DNA from: Streptomyces sp. CC228A
Lineage (GTDB): Bacteria; Actinomycetota; Actinomycetes; Streptomycetales; Streptomycetaceae
NCBI RefSeq assembly: GCF_021390935.1
Contig: NZ_JAJPUI010000005.1
Location: 62,001 to 126,000, forward strand
Length of the DNA: 64,000 nt
Direction of reading: 5' to 3'
Shown: positions 32,268 to 41,073 of the stretch, in pieces
Numbering within the stretch: the first letter of the stretch is position 1
How the letters are laid out: every line of letters begins with the position of its first letter
The notes under the pieces: model-generated
Database searches by the model: none
The model's input: the letters and a program-made list of their open reading frames with translations, nothing else
Told to the model about the DNA's origin: nothing
Made by a program: the position numbers and the translations under genes

Positions 32268-32351
32268 CCGAGACGTCAGGCCGCACCGCGTCTCACTCAA
32301 GATGACCCATCACTGGTCATGACCTCGCCGTGATTCACCTTCACTGAGACA
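32256..32351. repeat. Right end of the Tn7-like transposon
   Basis: Terminal repeat 32335-32351 (inverse of the left end, two mismatches). Two further GTCTC-type sites are present: one inward-facing at about 32256-32274 and one in the opposite orientation at 32290-32308. The different number and orientation of sites gives left-right asymmetry as in Tn7. Confidence 0.68.
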
Positions 32352-32458
32352 GGACACCGGCGGCGGCCTGCGGTGCCGAAGTTCGCGGGCCGGTGGGTAT
32401 GTCGGGGGCCGGGGCATATCCGGTCGCCTCGGCGGACCGGTGGCCGTAGGGTCGCCGC

Positions 32459-32833
32459 ATGTCGGTACGGGTACGGGTCCCCATGCGTCAAGCGCTGTCC
32501 GCGGCCATGCGCGCGCGGGACAAGGTCGCCGTGAGCGCTCTGCGGGCGGCGCTCGCCGCGCTCGACAACGCGGAGGCGGTGCCCCTTGACGCTGCCGCTC
32601 CGGCCGCCGGGGCTCTGGAGGCGGCACCGGTGGGGGCCGGTGCCACGGAGGTCGCGCGCCGTGAGCTGACGGAGCGCGAGGTACAGGCGGTCCTGCGGGC
32701 CGAGGTCGCCGAACGGCTCGCTGCGGCGGGGCAGTTGACTGCTCCCGCGCACGCCGGGCGGGCGGAGCGGCTGCGCGCCGAAGCCGAGGTGCTGCTGCGG
32801 TTCCTCGACGGGGGCCGGCCGGTCTCCGGCTGA
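32459..32833 (+). CDS. GatB/YqeY-domain protein, divergent
   Basis: 124 residues. TAGGGT lies 7 nt before the ATG (leaderless). The M-R-x-A-M-R-A-R-D-K-x-A-V-S-A-L-R-x-A-L-A-A start is that of YqeY proteins, which resemble the tRNA-binding tail of GatB. The region after residue 45 is short and Ala-rich. Function unknown. It is the first chromosomal gene right of the transposon. Confidence 0.7.
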   Translation: MSVRVRVPMRQALSAAMRARDKVAVSALRAALAALDNAEAVPLDAAAPAAGALEAAPVGAGATEVARRELTEREVQAVLRAEVAERLAAAGQLTAPAHAGRAERLRAEAEVLLRFLDGGRPVSG

Positions 32834-33147
32834 CGCCGCCGCCCGCAGCCGCCCGCAGCCCGCCGCGCCCCGGGCACCGGGCGCCGAGCACCGCTCCCCG
32901 GACACCGGGCGCCGGGCATCGCTCCCCGGGCACTGGGCACCGCTCCCCGGGCACCAGGTGCCGGGCGCCAGGCGCCAGATGCCGGGCGCCTGGGCGCGTC
33001 GCCTCTTCGCCGCCGTACCGTGCCGCGGCATGCCGCTCAGGGGGCCGCGTGCGGCTGTAGCCACCTTTTTGTGGGTACTTGTGGGTGCCGTGGGGCTGGG
33101 CGACTCTGGTGGTGAGTCGCCCGGCACGGAAGGAGGATGACGGAGCC
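32834..33147. repeat. Gene-free region with CCGGGCACCG / GCTCCCCGG repeats
   Basis: 314 nt. Between about 32870 and 32990 short units such as GGGCGCC, GGGCACC and CGCTCCCCGGGCA recur every 20-30 nt in imperfect tandem. No coding frame is credible. Confidence 0.5.
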
Positions 33148-33501
33148 TCAGGAAGCCTTCACGGAGGCTTCGGTGAGACGCTCCAGGCGGCGGTGGCCCC
33201 AGTCCGCGAGGGGCCCGAGCGCTTCGGCCAGGTCGCGCCCGAACGGGGTCAGCGAGTACACGGTCTTCAACGGCAGCCCCTCGTGCACCTCCCGGTGCAC
33301 CAGGCCGTCGGACTTCATCTCGCGCAGTGCCTGGGTCAGCACCTTCTCGCTGAGGCCCGGCGCGAGCCGGCGCATCTCACCCGGCCGACGCGGCCCGGAC
33401 TCCAGCAGCCACAGCAGCAGCGTCTTCCACTTGCCGTCGATCACGGCGATGGCGGCGGTCACGCCGCACACCTCCGTGTCCTGGGCCCGGCTGCGGGTCA
33501 T
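33148..33501 (-). CDS. HxlR-family transcriptional regulator
   Basis: 117 residues, typical length. Winged helix with I-D-G-K-W-K-T-L-L-L-W-L-L, then R-R-P-G-E-M-R-R and L-T-Q-A-L-R-E-M-K-S-D-G-L-V-H-R. HxlR proteins often sense electrophiles or redox changes and control a divergent oxidoreductase. Here the divergent neighbour at 35055 is a NAD(P)H reductase, but an IS110-type transposase now lies between them and may have uncoupled the pair. Confidence 0.88.
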   Translation of the reverse strand: MTRSRAQDTEVCGVTAAIAVIDGKWKTLLLWLLESGPRRPGEMRRLAPGLSEKVLTQALREMKSDGLVHREVHEGLPLKTVYSLTPFGRDLAEALGPLADWGHRRLERLTEASVKAS

Positions 33502-33740
33502 CGTCGGTCCTACCTTTCAAGGCGTGGGTCTGATCTGGTCATTCGTAAGATCGGAGGGCCCGGGGGCTCTGGGTATGGCTGTCATCTGGGTGCCGGTCCG
33601 ACGGCTGAAAGGACTTGGCCGCCCGGAGCCCCGCGACGACTCGACCGCCAATTGGGAGACGCGACTCGATCGCTGCTGTAGGACAACGTCGGCGAGGTCG
33701 TCTGCGGGATCGATGTGACGGCGAGCTGGCGGAGGGGAAC

Positions 33741-34931
33741 GTGCCCGAGATCTGGGCCGGAGTGGACATCGGCAAGGGACATCACCACTGCGTGGTGATC
33801 GACGCGGACGGCCGGCGACTGCTGTCCCGTCGGGTCCTGAACGACGAGACCGAGCTGCTCCAGCTCATCGGCGACGTCTTGGAGATATCCACCGACGTGC
33901 TGTGGGCCGTCGACCTCAACCACGGCGGTGCCGCCCTGCTGATCGGCCTGCTGCTCAGCCACGGCCAGCCCATGGCCTACCTCACCGGCCTGGCGGTCCA
34001 CCGGGCCTCGGCCACCTACAAGGGCGAGGGCAAGACGGACGCCAAGGACGCCTTCGTCATCGCCGACCAGGCCCGCGTCCGCCGGGACATCGGCCTGCTG
34101 CGGCCCGGCGACGAGATCGCCGTCGACCTGCGCACTCTGACCACCCGGCGCCTGGACGTGGTCTTCGACCGGACCCGGCAGATCAACCGGCTCCGGGCTC
34201 AACTGCTGGAGATCTTCCCGGCGTTGGAGCGGTCGCTGGACCTGGTCAACAAGGGGCCGGTGATGTTGCTGACCGGCTACCAGACCCCGGCCGCGATCCG
34301 CCGCGCAGGCGTCAAGCGGATCGAGACCTGGCTGAAGAACCGTAAGGTCCGCAGTGCCGCCGCACTTGCGAAGACGGCGGTGGAGGCTGCTCAGGCTCAG
34401 ATGACCGCGCTGCCCGGCGAGAAGCTGGCCGCCGCCATGGTGGCCCGCCTCGCGAAGGGGGTGATGGCCCTCGATGAGGAGATCGCCGAGCTCGACGCCC
34501 TGATCGAGGCCAAGTTTCGCGAGCATCCGCACGCAGAAGTGATCACCAGCCTGCCCGGCATGGGCCCGAAGCTCGGTGCCGAGTTCCTCGCCGCGACCGG
34601 CGGCGACATGGACGCCTTCGGCAGCGCCGACCGCCTGGCCGGCTTCGCTGGTTTGGCCCCCAGACCCCGAGACTCCGGCCGCGTCAGCGGCAATCTGCGC
34701 AGGCCCAAGCGTTATCACCGTGGTCTGCTGCGAAGCATGTACTTGTCGGCGATGGTCAGCATCACGACCTGCCCCGCCTCGAAGACGTACTACCAGCGCA
34801 AGCGAAGCGAGGGGAAGGGGCACAAGCAGGCCCTGCTCGCGCTTGCCCGCCGACGCCTCAACGTGTTGTGGGCGATGATCCGTGACGGAAAGTGCTACCA
34901 AGGTTCACCTCCCGTCACCGCTGCGGCTTGA
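33741..34931 (+). CDS. IS110-family transposase
   Basis: 396 residues, GTG after GGAGGGGAAC. The N-terminal RuvC-like DEDD domain starts W-A-G-V-D-I-G-K-G-H-H and has K-T-D-A-K-D-A-F-V-I-A-D. The C-terminal transposase_20 domain has S-L-P-G-M-G-P-K-L-G and the serine region G-R-V-S-G-N. Appears intact. IS110 elements lack clear inverted repeats; element borders are probably within about 33510-33740 and 34932-34960, and the left flank would encode a bridge-type RNA if it follows the family. Confidence 0.92.
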   Translation: MPEIWAGVDIGKGHHHCVVIDADGRRLLSRRVLNDETELLQLIGDVLEISTDVLWAVDLNHGGAALLIGLLLSHGQPMAYLTGLAVHRASATYKGEGKTDAKDAFVIADQARVRRDIGLLRPGDEIAVDLRTLTTRRLDVVFDRTRQINRLRAQLLEIFPALERSLDLVNKGPVMLLTGYQTPAAIRRAGVKRIETWLKNRKVRSAAALAKTAVEAAQAQMTALPGEKLAAAMVARLAKGVMALDEEIAELDALIEAKFREHPHAEVITSLPGMGPKLGAEFLAATGGDMDAFGSADRLAGFAGLAPRPRDSGRVSGNLRRPKRYHRGLLRSMYLSAMVSITTCPASKTYYQRKRSEGKGHKQALLALARRRLNVLWAMIRDGKCYQGSPPVTAAA

Positions 34932-35054
34932 CATCACGATTGGGAAGTCCTTTCGTCGGTACGCGTTCCGCCGTCGGCGGGCACGCCGGCTTCCGCGCGC
35001 CCCGCCCACCTCTCTTCCGGTTCCTTCTTACCTTTTCTGCAACGGAGTTGAGCC

Positions 35055-35951
35055 ATGTCCACTTCCCCGTCCCCCTCCGCCGCGGAGTCCGTCACGGTGC
35101 TCGGCCTCGGCCCCATGGGCCGCGCCCTCGCCGGTGCCTTCCTCGCCTCCGGCGTGCGCACCACCGTGTGGAACCGTACGCCCGGCAAGGACCGCGAGCT
35201 GGTGGAACGCGGCGCGGTCAGCGCCCCGTCCGCCGAGGCCGCCGTCGCCGCGAGCCCGCTGACCGTCGTGTGCGTCGTCCACTACGGGGCCGCGGACGCC
35301 GTGCTGCGCCGTGACGCGGTGGCCGCCGCGCTGAAGGGACGCACCGTCGTGAACCTCACCGCCGACACCCCTGGCCGGGCCCGCGCCACCGCCGCCTGGG
35401 CCGCCGACCACGGCATCCGCTACCTCGACGGCGCGATCATGACCCCCGCGCCGAGCATCGGGACACCGGGCGCGGTGTTCATCCACAGCGGCCCGAAGGA
35501 CCTGTACGAGGAGCACCTGCCCGTGCTGGAGGCGCTGGGCGGCACGCACACCCACCTCGGCGAGGACCTCGGGCGGGCCGCGGCGTACGACATCGCGCTG
35601 CTCGACATCTTCTGGACCGCGATGGCCGGCTACGCCCACGCCCTCGCCGTCGCGCGGGCGGAGGGCGTCTCCCCCACGGAGCTGACACCCTTCGCGCAGG
35701 GCATCGCCGCCATCCTGCCGCCGCTCTTCGAGGAGCTCGCCGGGGACGTGGAGAACGGCAGCTTCTCCGGGGCGATCAACCCGATGACCTCGGCGGTGTC
35801 CTCCATGGCCCACATCGTCGAGGCGTCCGAGGCCCACGGCATCGACGCCGGGTTGATGCGCGCGGCCGAGGGCATGGCGCGCCGCGCGATCGGGCTCGGG
35901 CACGGCGGTGACGGCATCAGCCGGGTCGCGGAGGTCCTGGGCCGCGGATGA
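35055..35951 (+). CDS. Imine-reductase-like NAD(P)-dependent oxidoreductase
   Basis: 298 residues; GGAG 8 nt before the ATG. N-terminal Rossmann fold V-L-G-L-G-P-M-G-R-A-L-A and W-N-R-T-P-G-K after strand 2, which favours NADPH. The C-terminal helical domain with D-I-F-W-T-A-M-A-G resembles imine reductases of the beta-hydroxyacid-dehydrogenase superfamily. Substrate unknown. Probably once under divergent HxlR control. Confidence 0.82.
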   Translation: MSTSPSPSAAESVTVLGLGPMGRALAGAFLASGVRTTVWNRTPGKDRELVERGAVSAPSAEAAVAASPLTVVCVVHYGAADAVLRRDAVAAALKGRTVVNLTADTPGRARATAAWAADHGIRYLDGAIMTPAPSIGTPGAVFIHSGPKDLYEEHLPVLEALGGTHTHLGEDLGRAAAYDIALLDIFWTAMAGYAHALAVARAEGVSPTELTPFAQGIAAILPPLFEELAGDVENGSFSGAINPMTSAVSSMAHIVEASEAHGIDAGLMRAAEGMARRAIGLGHGGDGISRVAEVLGRG

Positions 35952-35971
35952 GGCCGGCCGCGGGCGGCGGC

Positions 35972-35996
35972 CCCGGCCCCGTGTGCGGGGGCCGGG
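35972..35996. terminator. Hairpin terminator
   Basis: 9-bp GC stem and short loop, 21 nt after the oxidoreductase stop. Confidence 0.55.
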
Positions 35997-36171
35997 ACCG
36001 CCGGGCCACCGGGGGCCGGCCGCCGGTCGGGCCGCCGCCGGCGCCCCGCGATCGATGCGTACGCCGAGCCCGCCCCACCCGGGCTCAGGGCCCGCACCCC
36101 CACGCGCCGGCGCCCCGCGAGTCCGCTCCGGTGGCGGCGCCGCAGCCCGCGTACACCGGGGCCCTGCCGGT

Positions 36172-37440
36172 TCACGGGCGGGCGGGCTCCGGCGGGGCCT
36201 CGTCGGGGCACGTCGTCACGACGGGGCGGGCGAGCAGGTCCGCGACCGCCGCGGCGCAGGCGTCCGGTCCGTCGGGTGCGGTGATCAGGGCCATGCCGAG
36301 ACGGTCGGCGGAGGAGCGCAGCGGCTGCACCGGGTCGCCCGGCTCCACCTGCACCTCCCAGGTGGCGATCCGCCCCCGGGTGAGCTTCGGTGCGGGCGCC
36401 ACCGCCGTCACCCGGCCGGGCGGCGCCGTGAGGAACACCGTGGCCGCCGCAGCCACCGGCGGCCCCGACCCCACCGAAGCCGCCACCGCCCGCCCCGCAG
36501 TCGTTCCGGCGTCCGGAGCACCCGGTGGCTCCCCGGTCGCCGGCAGTCTTTCGCCGACCGCCCAGCCGAGCGCGGCGCGGCGCCAGTCGATACCGGTCGT
36601 GAGCTGCACGAGGTCGGCGATCCCGTCCCCGCCGGGGCGGTTGTGCGTCTCGACGACGGTGACCCGGCCGTCCTCGCCCAGCTTCACCTCCGTGTGGCTC
36701 GGCCCGTCGGCCAGGCCCACCGCGTCCAGCAGTTCGGCCACGGCCCGCTCGACGCTCCCGCGGTCCGCCTCCGTCAGACCGGGCGGCGGCATCAGGTGGG
36801 CCAGCTCCACGAAGCCGTCCGGTGAGGTCCGCTTCTCCGCGATGCCCAGCACCCGGTGGCGCCCGCCGCAGGACAGCGCCTCGACGCTGAACTCCCGACC
36901 GGGTACGTACCGTTCGAGGAGGGTGCCCGGGCTCCGCCGGCTGTCGGGGAGGTCACCGGGCCGCCGGAGCAGGGCCACGGCGAGGCTGCCGGTCCCGGCC
37001 ACCGGCTTGGCCACGACGCCCGCGCCCCCGGCGAACAGCGCGGCCACCTCGTCCGGTGGGGCGTCGCCCGGCGCGTACGGCGGGTTCAGGTGCGGCGCCT
37101 CACGTGCCAGCAGGCGGCGCATCCGCAGCTTGTCGCGGGTGTCCCGTACGGCCTCTAGGGGCACACCGGTGACGCCGAGCCGCTCCGCGGCGGCCGAGGC
37201 GGGTTCGAGCCCGAGTTCGGTGAGGGACACCACCGCGACCGGCCTCAGGGGGGCGAGCACCTCGTCGACGAAGGGCAGGAACGCGGGCGGGTGCTGGTAG
37301 TCGACGCTGTACGCGACCGCCGCGGGGCCCGCGGGGCGCGGGGCGCCCGGCATGCGGACGTGCACGACCGGCACCGGGAGCGCGGCCGCCGCGGCTGCCA
37401 CGTCTCCGCTTGCCCCGAGTACCACGAGCGGCCCGGACAT
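36172..37440 (-). CDS. ATP-grasp domain protein
   Basis: 422 residues from ATG 37440, with GGGGGTGGGGGG upstream; ATG at 37473 is an alternative. N-terminal Rossmann-like part (L-V-V-L-G-A-S-G). ATP-grasp domain from about 110: V-A-K-P-V-A-G-T-G-S lysine loop, L-L-E-R-Y-V-P-G-R-E-F-S-V-E and the metal-binding E-T-H-N-R-P-G-G. The C-terminal lid resembles biotin-carboxylase-like ligases that make peptide or amide bonds. The product is unknown. Neighbours (broken ABC permease, Eis-like enzyme) hint at a decayed biosynthesis/export locus. Confidence 0.8.
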   Translation of the reverse strand: MSGPLVVLGASGDVAAAAAALPVPVVHVRMPGAPRPAGPAAVAYSVDYQHPPAFLPFVDEVLAPLRPVAVVSLTELGLEPASAAAERLGVTGVPLEAVRDTRDKLRMRRLLAREAPHLNPPYAPGDAPPDEVAALFAGGAGVVAKPVAGTGSLAVALLRRPGDLPDSRRSPGTLLERYVPGREFSVEALSCGGRHRVLGIAEKRTSPDGFVELAHLMPPPGLTEADRGSVERAVAELLDAVGLADGPSHTEVKLGEDGRVTVVETHNRPGGDGIADLVQLTTGIDWRRAALGWAVGERLPATGEPPGAPDAGTTAGRAVAASVGSGPPVAAAATVFLTAPPGRVTAVAPAPKLTRGRIATWEVQVEPGDPVQPLRSSADRLGMALITAPDGPDACAAAVADLLARPVVTTCPDEAPPEPARP

Positions 37441-37693
37441 CCCCCCACCCCCGGCATCCCCAAGTCCCTGCATACCCGGCGGAGCCGATCGTAGCGGCGG
37501 GTGCGTCTCCGCGGAGGGCGGCCGCCGTGCGGGGTGCGGCGGGCCGGTCCGTCGTCGGCGGGTGCCCGCCACCCCACCGGCAAGCGGCAGGCCACCGCGG
37601 GGCGCGCTCGCGGGGCACGCCCCGCGGGGAGGCGGTACGCCCCCATGCCGCCCGCAACCCGCAGTCCGCAGCCGACAGGCCGGGCCGGGCCGG

Positions 37694-37870
37694 CTGCACG
37701 GTTTCGCCGCGCACCAGCCCGTCGCACCGCTCATCGAGTCGCTGCGCGATCTGCTACTCGACCAGCCCGTCGGTACGGCACCGTGGCCCGCGCTCGCCTG
37801 GTGCGCGGGGCTGCTCTTCGGTGTCCCGTCGCCCTGTCCGGCACGCTGTTCCGGACTCCGGACTCCGGAC
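37694..37870 (+). pseudogene. C-terminal remnant of an ABC-2 type permease
   Basis: Plus-strand residues G-F-A-A-H-Q-P-V-A-P-L-I-E-S-L-R match the conserved end of DrrB-like ABC-2 permeases. L-A-W-C-A-G-L-L-F-G-V follows, and after a one-base shift near 37830, V-A-L-S-G-T-L-F-R. No start, N-terminal helices or partner ATPase are present. The remnant then runs into GGACTCC tandem repeats (about 37855-37885) and two copies of a ~28-bp CCGCCCGCACCG unit (about 37985-38055). Confidence 0.65.
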
Positions 37871-38064
37871 TCCGGCGGACTCCGGACGCGCTGACCGCGG
37901 CGGCGGCCCACCACGGACGCAGCAGCCCGCATCGGACCCGGCAGCCACCCCCGCGGCGCGGCAGTCACCCGGACGCGGCGGCCACCGCGGTGCCGGGCCG
38001 CCCGCACCGCCCGCCGCCGGGCCGAGGCCGCCCGCACCGCCCGCCGCCGGGCCGGGGCGGCCGC

Positions 38065-39521
38065 TCAGAAGATGTCCGGGCACCACGCGCGCCGTGCCGC
38101 CCGAAACAGCACGTCGGCCGTGGCCGCCGCCCCGGGGCGGGCCTCCTCCACCCGGCCCACCGCCGCCAGCCGGACCGCCGACTCGTCCCCCAGGACAGCG
38201 CGGCCAGCTCCGCCACGTCCGCCACCAGGTCCGCGGACGCCGTGGTGGGCGTGCAGGACGCGCCCTCCGGCGAGGCGTCCAGCCGGAACCTCCCCCCGGC
38301 GAACCCGGCCGCGTCCCGCACCTCCAGCACCAGCACCCCCGGCACCGCGTACGTCCGCGCCTCCAGGGCCCGCGGCACGTCGAGGATCCGCAGCCACAGC
38401 ATGTCCGCGTGCGTCAGCACCCGGGCCGCGCGCGGGTCCGGCAGCAGCAGCGGCAGCAGGTCGTCCGGCGCGCGGTGGCCGCTGCGCACCCGCGTCACCC
38501 AGTCGATGGCGCACACGTACCGCCACAGCGCCTGCTCGGCATCCGGGGAGGCCGCGAGCAGTTCGTGGACGACGACCGTGTTCACCGGCTGCTTCGCGTC
38601 GTCCCACTTGCCGTCGGCGGAGTACGCCACGTACCCCTCCACCTCCCCGGCGGCGGACCGGTACGCCGCGTAGAACGGCTCCTTCCACCCGTCGGACGGA
38701 TGCGGGTCCACCCCCGTGCTGCGCTCCCACACGCGGGCCGAGCGGCTCACCATGCCGTGCCGCAGCGCCCGCACCCGGTCGTGCAGCCCGGGGCCGAACG
38801 CGCGGACGGCCGCCCCGTCGACCAGGTCGATACGGCCGCCGTCCGACGGGCCGGACCAGCGCCGGTCGAGCCCCGCCCGCAGCAGGTCGACCTCCCACAC
38901 GGTCGACCAGGTGGCGGGCCCGAAGCCGTACCGCCCGTAGATCGGGTACTCGGCGGCGATCAGCGACGCGAGGACGTCGCCGCGCTCCCGCGCGTCCGCC
39001 AGGCCCTCGGCCATCATGCGGCGCAGCAGTCCGCGCCGCCGGTGCGTCGGGGAGACCGTCACGCCGGACACCGCGCTCGCGGGCACCGCCGCGCCGCCGA
39101 CCGCCGTCACCTCCTGGGCGAAGGTCTGGTACGTCGCCACGCAGCGCCCGCCGTCGAACGCGCCCCACGTGCGGTCCGGTTCGAAGGTCCGCAGCCGGAC
39201 CGCGACCTCCTCCTCCGGCACGACCGGCGGGTTCAGGAAGCCCGTCTTCTTGGCCCGGACCCACTCCGCGAACTCCGCCTCGCCGACGGTGCGGACGACC
39301 GGGGACGGCAGGGCGCCGGACCCTCCGGCCGCGGGGCGCAAGCGGCCGGCGGGGCCGCCCGAGGCACCAGGGGCATCGGAGGCGCCGGACGCCGAGGAGG
39401 TGTCAGCCGCCTGCGAGGGCCGGGAGGCGGCGGAGGAGATGGGGGAGGAGACGGCGGGGGAGGTGTCCGGGGTCTCGGGGGCTTCCGAGGCGTGGGGGGC
39501 GTGGGAGGCGTCTGAGCTCAT
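38065..39521 (-). pseudogene. Eis-like GNAT N-acetyltransferase, frameshifted near the end
   Basis: ATG 39521 is favoured by a TAGCGT box 7 nt upstream. After a ~70-residue Ser/Ala/Pro-rich leader, the Eis pattern is clear: V-S-P-T-H-R-R-R-G-L-L acetyl-CoA loop, Y-G-R-Y-G-F-G-P-A-T, and an SCP2-like C-terminal domain. Near 38196 one base is missing; the correct end (G-D-E-S-A-V-R-L and the terminal C-P-D-I-F carboxylate) continues in another frame to 38065. Eis enzymes acetylate amines of aminoglycosides or peptides. Function is lost only if the shift is real. Confidence 0.8.
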
Positions 39522-39582
39522 ACGCGTCACGCTAGGCGGCCGCCTCGCCGCGCCGCACCCCCGTTTCGGCCCGGCGCACGGA

Positions 39583-40230
39583 TCAGGCCAGCAGGTCGTC
39601 CACCTGCGCCTCGCCCTCCCGGTACCGGCGGGCGATCTCCGCGCTGCACTCGTCCGCGGTGCGCTGGAGCTCCTGGCGCTGCCGCGACACCTGCTGCTCG
39701 TAGCGCGCCAACCGCCCCATCGCCTCCTGGAGTTCGTCGTCCGTCCTGGCCGCCAGGTCGGACAGCTCCACCTCGGAGAGCATCTCGGCGGCCAGCCGCC
39801 GGTACTCCTCGCTCCGCGGCGTCGACAGCGTGAGGTGCCGCGCCGAACTGCGCCGGGCGCCGCCCCGCGGCGACGGGGTGTCGACCAGGATCTCCGACAG
39901 CCGGTGCACCACGGGCACCTCGGGGCCGGCCCGCCGCGCCAGCTCGGCGCGCAGGATGTCGATCCGGCCCTGCAGCAGCCGCCGCACGTAGCTGAGGTCC
40001 GCCTCGTCCGTGTGCGAGTCGCGGCGCAGGGCGCGCAACTCCTTCAGGCACAGCGACCGCAGCGCCCCGGGGGCGTCCGCGGCGGCCCGGCCGCACGGGT
40101 TCCCGGAGGCTCCCGCCGTGCCGGCCGGGGTCCGCTGGACCGGTGGGCGGGTCCGTTCGACAGCCTTGCCCGAGTCGGCACAGGTGATCGAGACAGAACC
40201 GGGGCGCTGCCCGGCGCCAGGTGTGCTCAT
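39583..40230 (-). CDS. rsiG: RsiG-type c-di-GMP-binding anti-sigma factor
   Basis: 215 residues; ATG 40230 after GAGGGGACGG. Two helices each carry a full E(X)3S(X)2R(X)3Q(X)3D motif (around residues 76-91 and 188-203), the c-di-GMP-binding signature of RsiG. In S. venezuelae, RsiG bound to c-di-GMP holds the sporulation sigma factor WhiG inactive. A disordered ~55-residue N-terminus precedes the domain. It lies divergently next to dtd. Confidence 0.9.
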   Translation of the reverse strand: MSTPGAGQRPGSVSITCADSGKAVERTRPPVQRTPAGTAGASGNPCGRAAADAPGALRSLCLKELRALRRDSHTDEADLSYVRRLLQGRIDILRAELARRAGPEVPVVHRLSEILVDTPSPRGGARRSSARHLTLSTPRSEEYRRLAAEMLSEVELSDLAARTDDELQEAMGRLARYEQQVSRQRQELQRTADECSAEIARRYREGEAQVDDLLA

Positions 40231-40345
40231 GTGAATCCGTCCCCTCGACCGGTGCTCACGGGCACCGCCTGACACGCATGGTGCCATTCCCGCATGCCCG
40301 GTGCAGGTGCTCTGCACCCGTTCGGCCCTCGGTAAGTTGGGTGGC

Positions 40346-40771
40346 ATGCGAGCAGTGGTACAGAGAGTCGACGGGGCACGGGTCGACGTCGCCGGCGAGA
40401 CGGTCGGCGAGATCGTGGGCGAGGGGCTGTGCGTACTCGTCGGCGTCACGCACGGCGACACCCCGGAGCAGGCCGCGCAGCTGGCCCGCAAGCTGTGGTC
40501 CGTCCGCATCCTGGACGGCGAGAAGTCCTGCTCCGACGTGAATGCACCCTTGCTGGTGATTTCCCAGTTCACCCTCTACGGGGACGCCCGCAAGGGCCGC
40601 CGCCCCACCTGGAACGCGGCGGCTCCGGGGCCGGTGGCGGAGCCGCTGGTGGACGAGGTCGTCGCGCGGCTGCGGGAGTTGGGCGCCACTGTGGAGACGG
40701 GCCGGTTCGGTGCCGAGATGCGTGTCTCGCTCACCAACCACGGCCCGTTCACGGTGCTGCTGGAGGTGTGA
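40346..40771 (+). CDS. dtd: D-aminoacyl-tRNA deacylase
   Basis: 141 residues, full family length; TAAGTT lies 7 nt before the ATG. Starts M-R-A-V-V-Q-R-V. Has the S-Q-F-T-L-Y-G-D catalytic block and the C-terminal T-N-H-G-P-F-T-V-L-L (Gly-cis-Pro) loop. It removes D-amino acids (and glycine mischarged on tRNA-Ala) from tRNA. Confidence 0.97.
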   Translation: MRAVVQRVDGARVDVAGETVGEIVGEGLCVLVGVTHGDTPEQAAQLARKLWSVRILDGEKSCSDVNAPLLVISQFTLYGDARKGRRPTWNAAAPGPVAEPLVDEVVARLRELGATVETGRFGAEMRVSLTNHGPFTVLLEV

Positions 40772-41073
40772 GCCGGGCCCGGACCGGAGGGAGCCGACCG
40801 GGGTCCGCGCCGGATGCTGCCGCCCGGGGCCCGGCGGACACCCTCAGCCGGCCCCGGGCGGTCAGCAGCCCGCAGGTGTGAGCCGTGAGCCGGCGACCAG
40901 GACGGCCCGGAAAGCCTGGGCAGCCCGGGAGCCTGGGGAGCCCGGAAAACCAGGGCAGCCCGGGAGCCTGGGGGAGCCCGCAAGCCAGGGCAGCCGGGGA
41001 GCCCGGGGGCCCGGGTCGGCGGGGGTGAGCCGTGCGTACGGCGCGGTCGGCGGCGGCAGGCGGCCCCGGGCGG
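40772..41073. repeat. Gene-free gap with GGAGCCTGGGCAGCCCGG repeats
   Basis: 302 nt. Between about 40905 and 41015 imperfect units of roughly 25 bp built on CAGCCCGGGAGCCTGGGG recur four times. AGGTGTGAGCCG occurs at both 40763 and 40872. No gene is supported. Confidence 0.5.

Larger units (their letters stand above)
22228..32351. mobile_element. Tn7-like transposon with immunity-like cargo
   Basis: 10.1 kb. The left end (22228-22244) and right end (32335-32351) are inverted repeats of 17 bp with two mismatches and begin 5'-TGT, as Tn7-type ends do. Four overlapping genes (TnsA-like, TnsB, TnsC, TniQ) are followed by about 5 kb of cargo. A clear 5-bp target duplication is not visible (left flank TGACG, right flank GGACA). 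There is no CRISPR array or Cas gene. It is inserted between the HTH regulator and the YqeY-like gene. Confidence 0.82.

Noticed and set aside
22228..32351. CRISPR-associated transposon
   Set aside because: There is a TniQ but no Cas12k or Cascade gene, no array and no tracrRNA-like region. The TniQ is longer than CAST versions.
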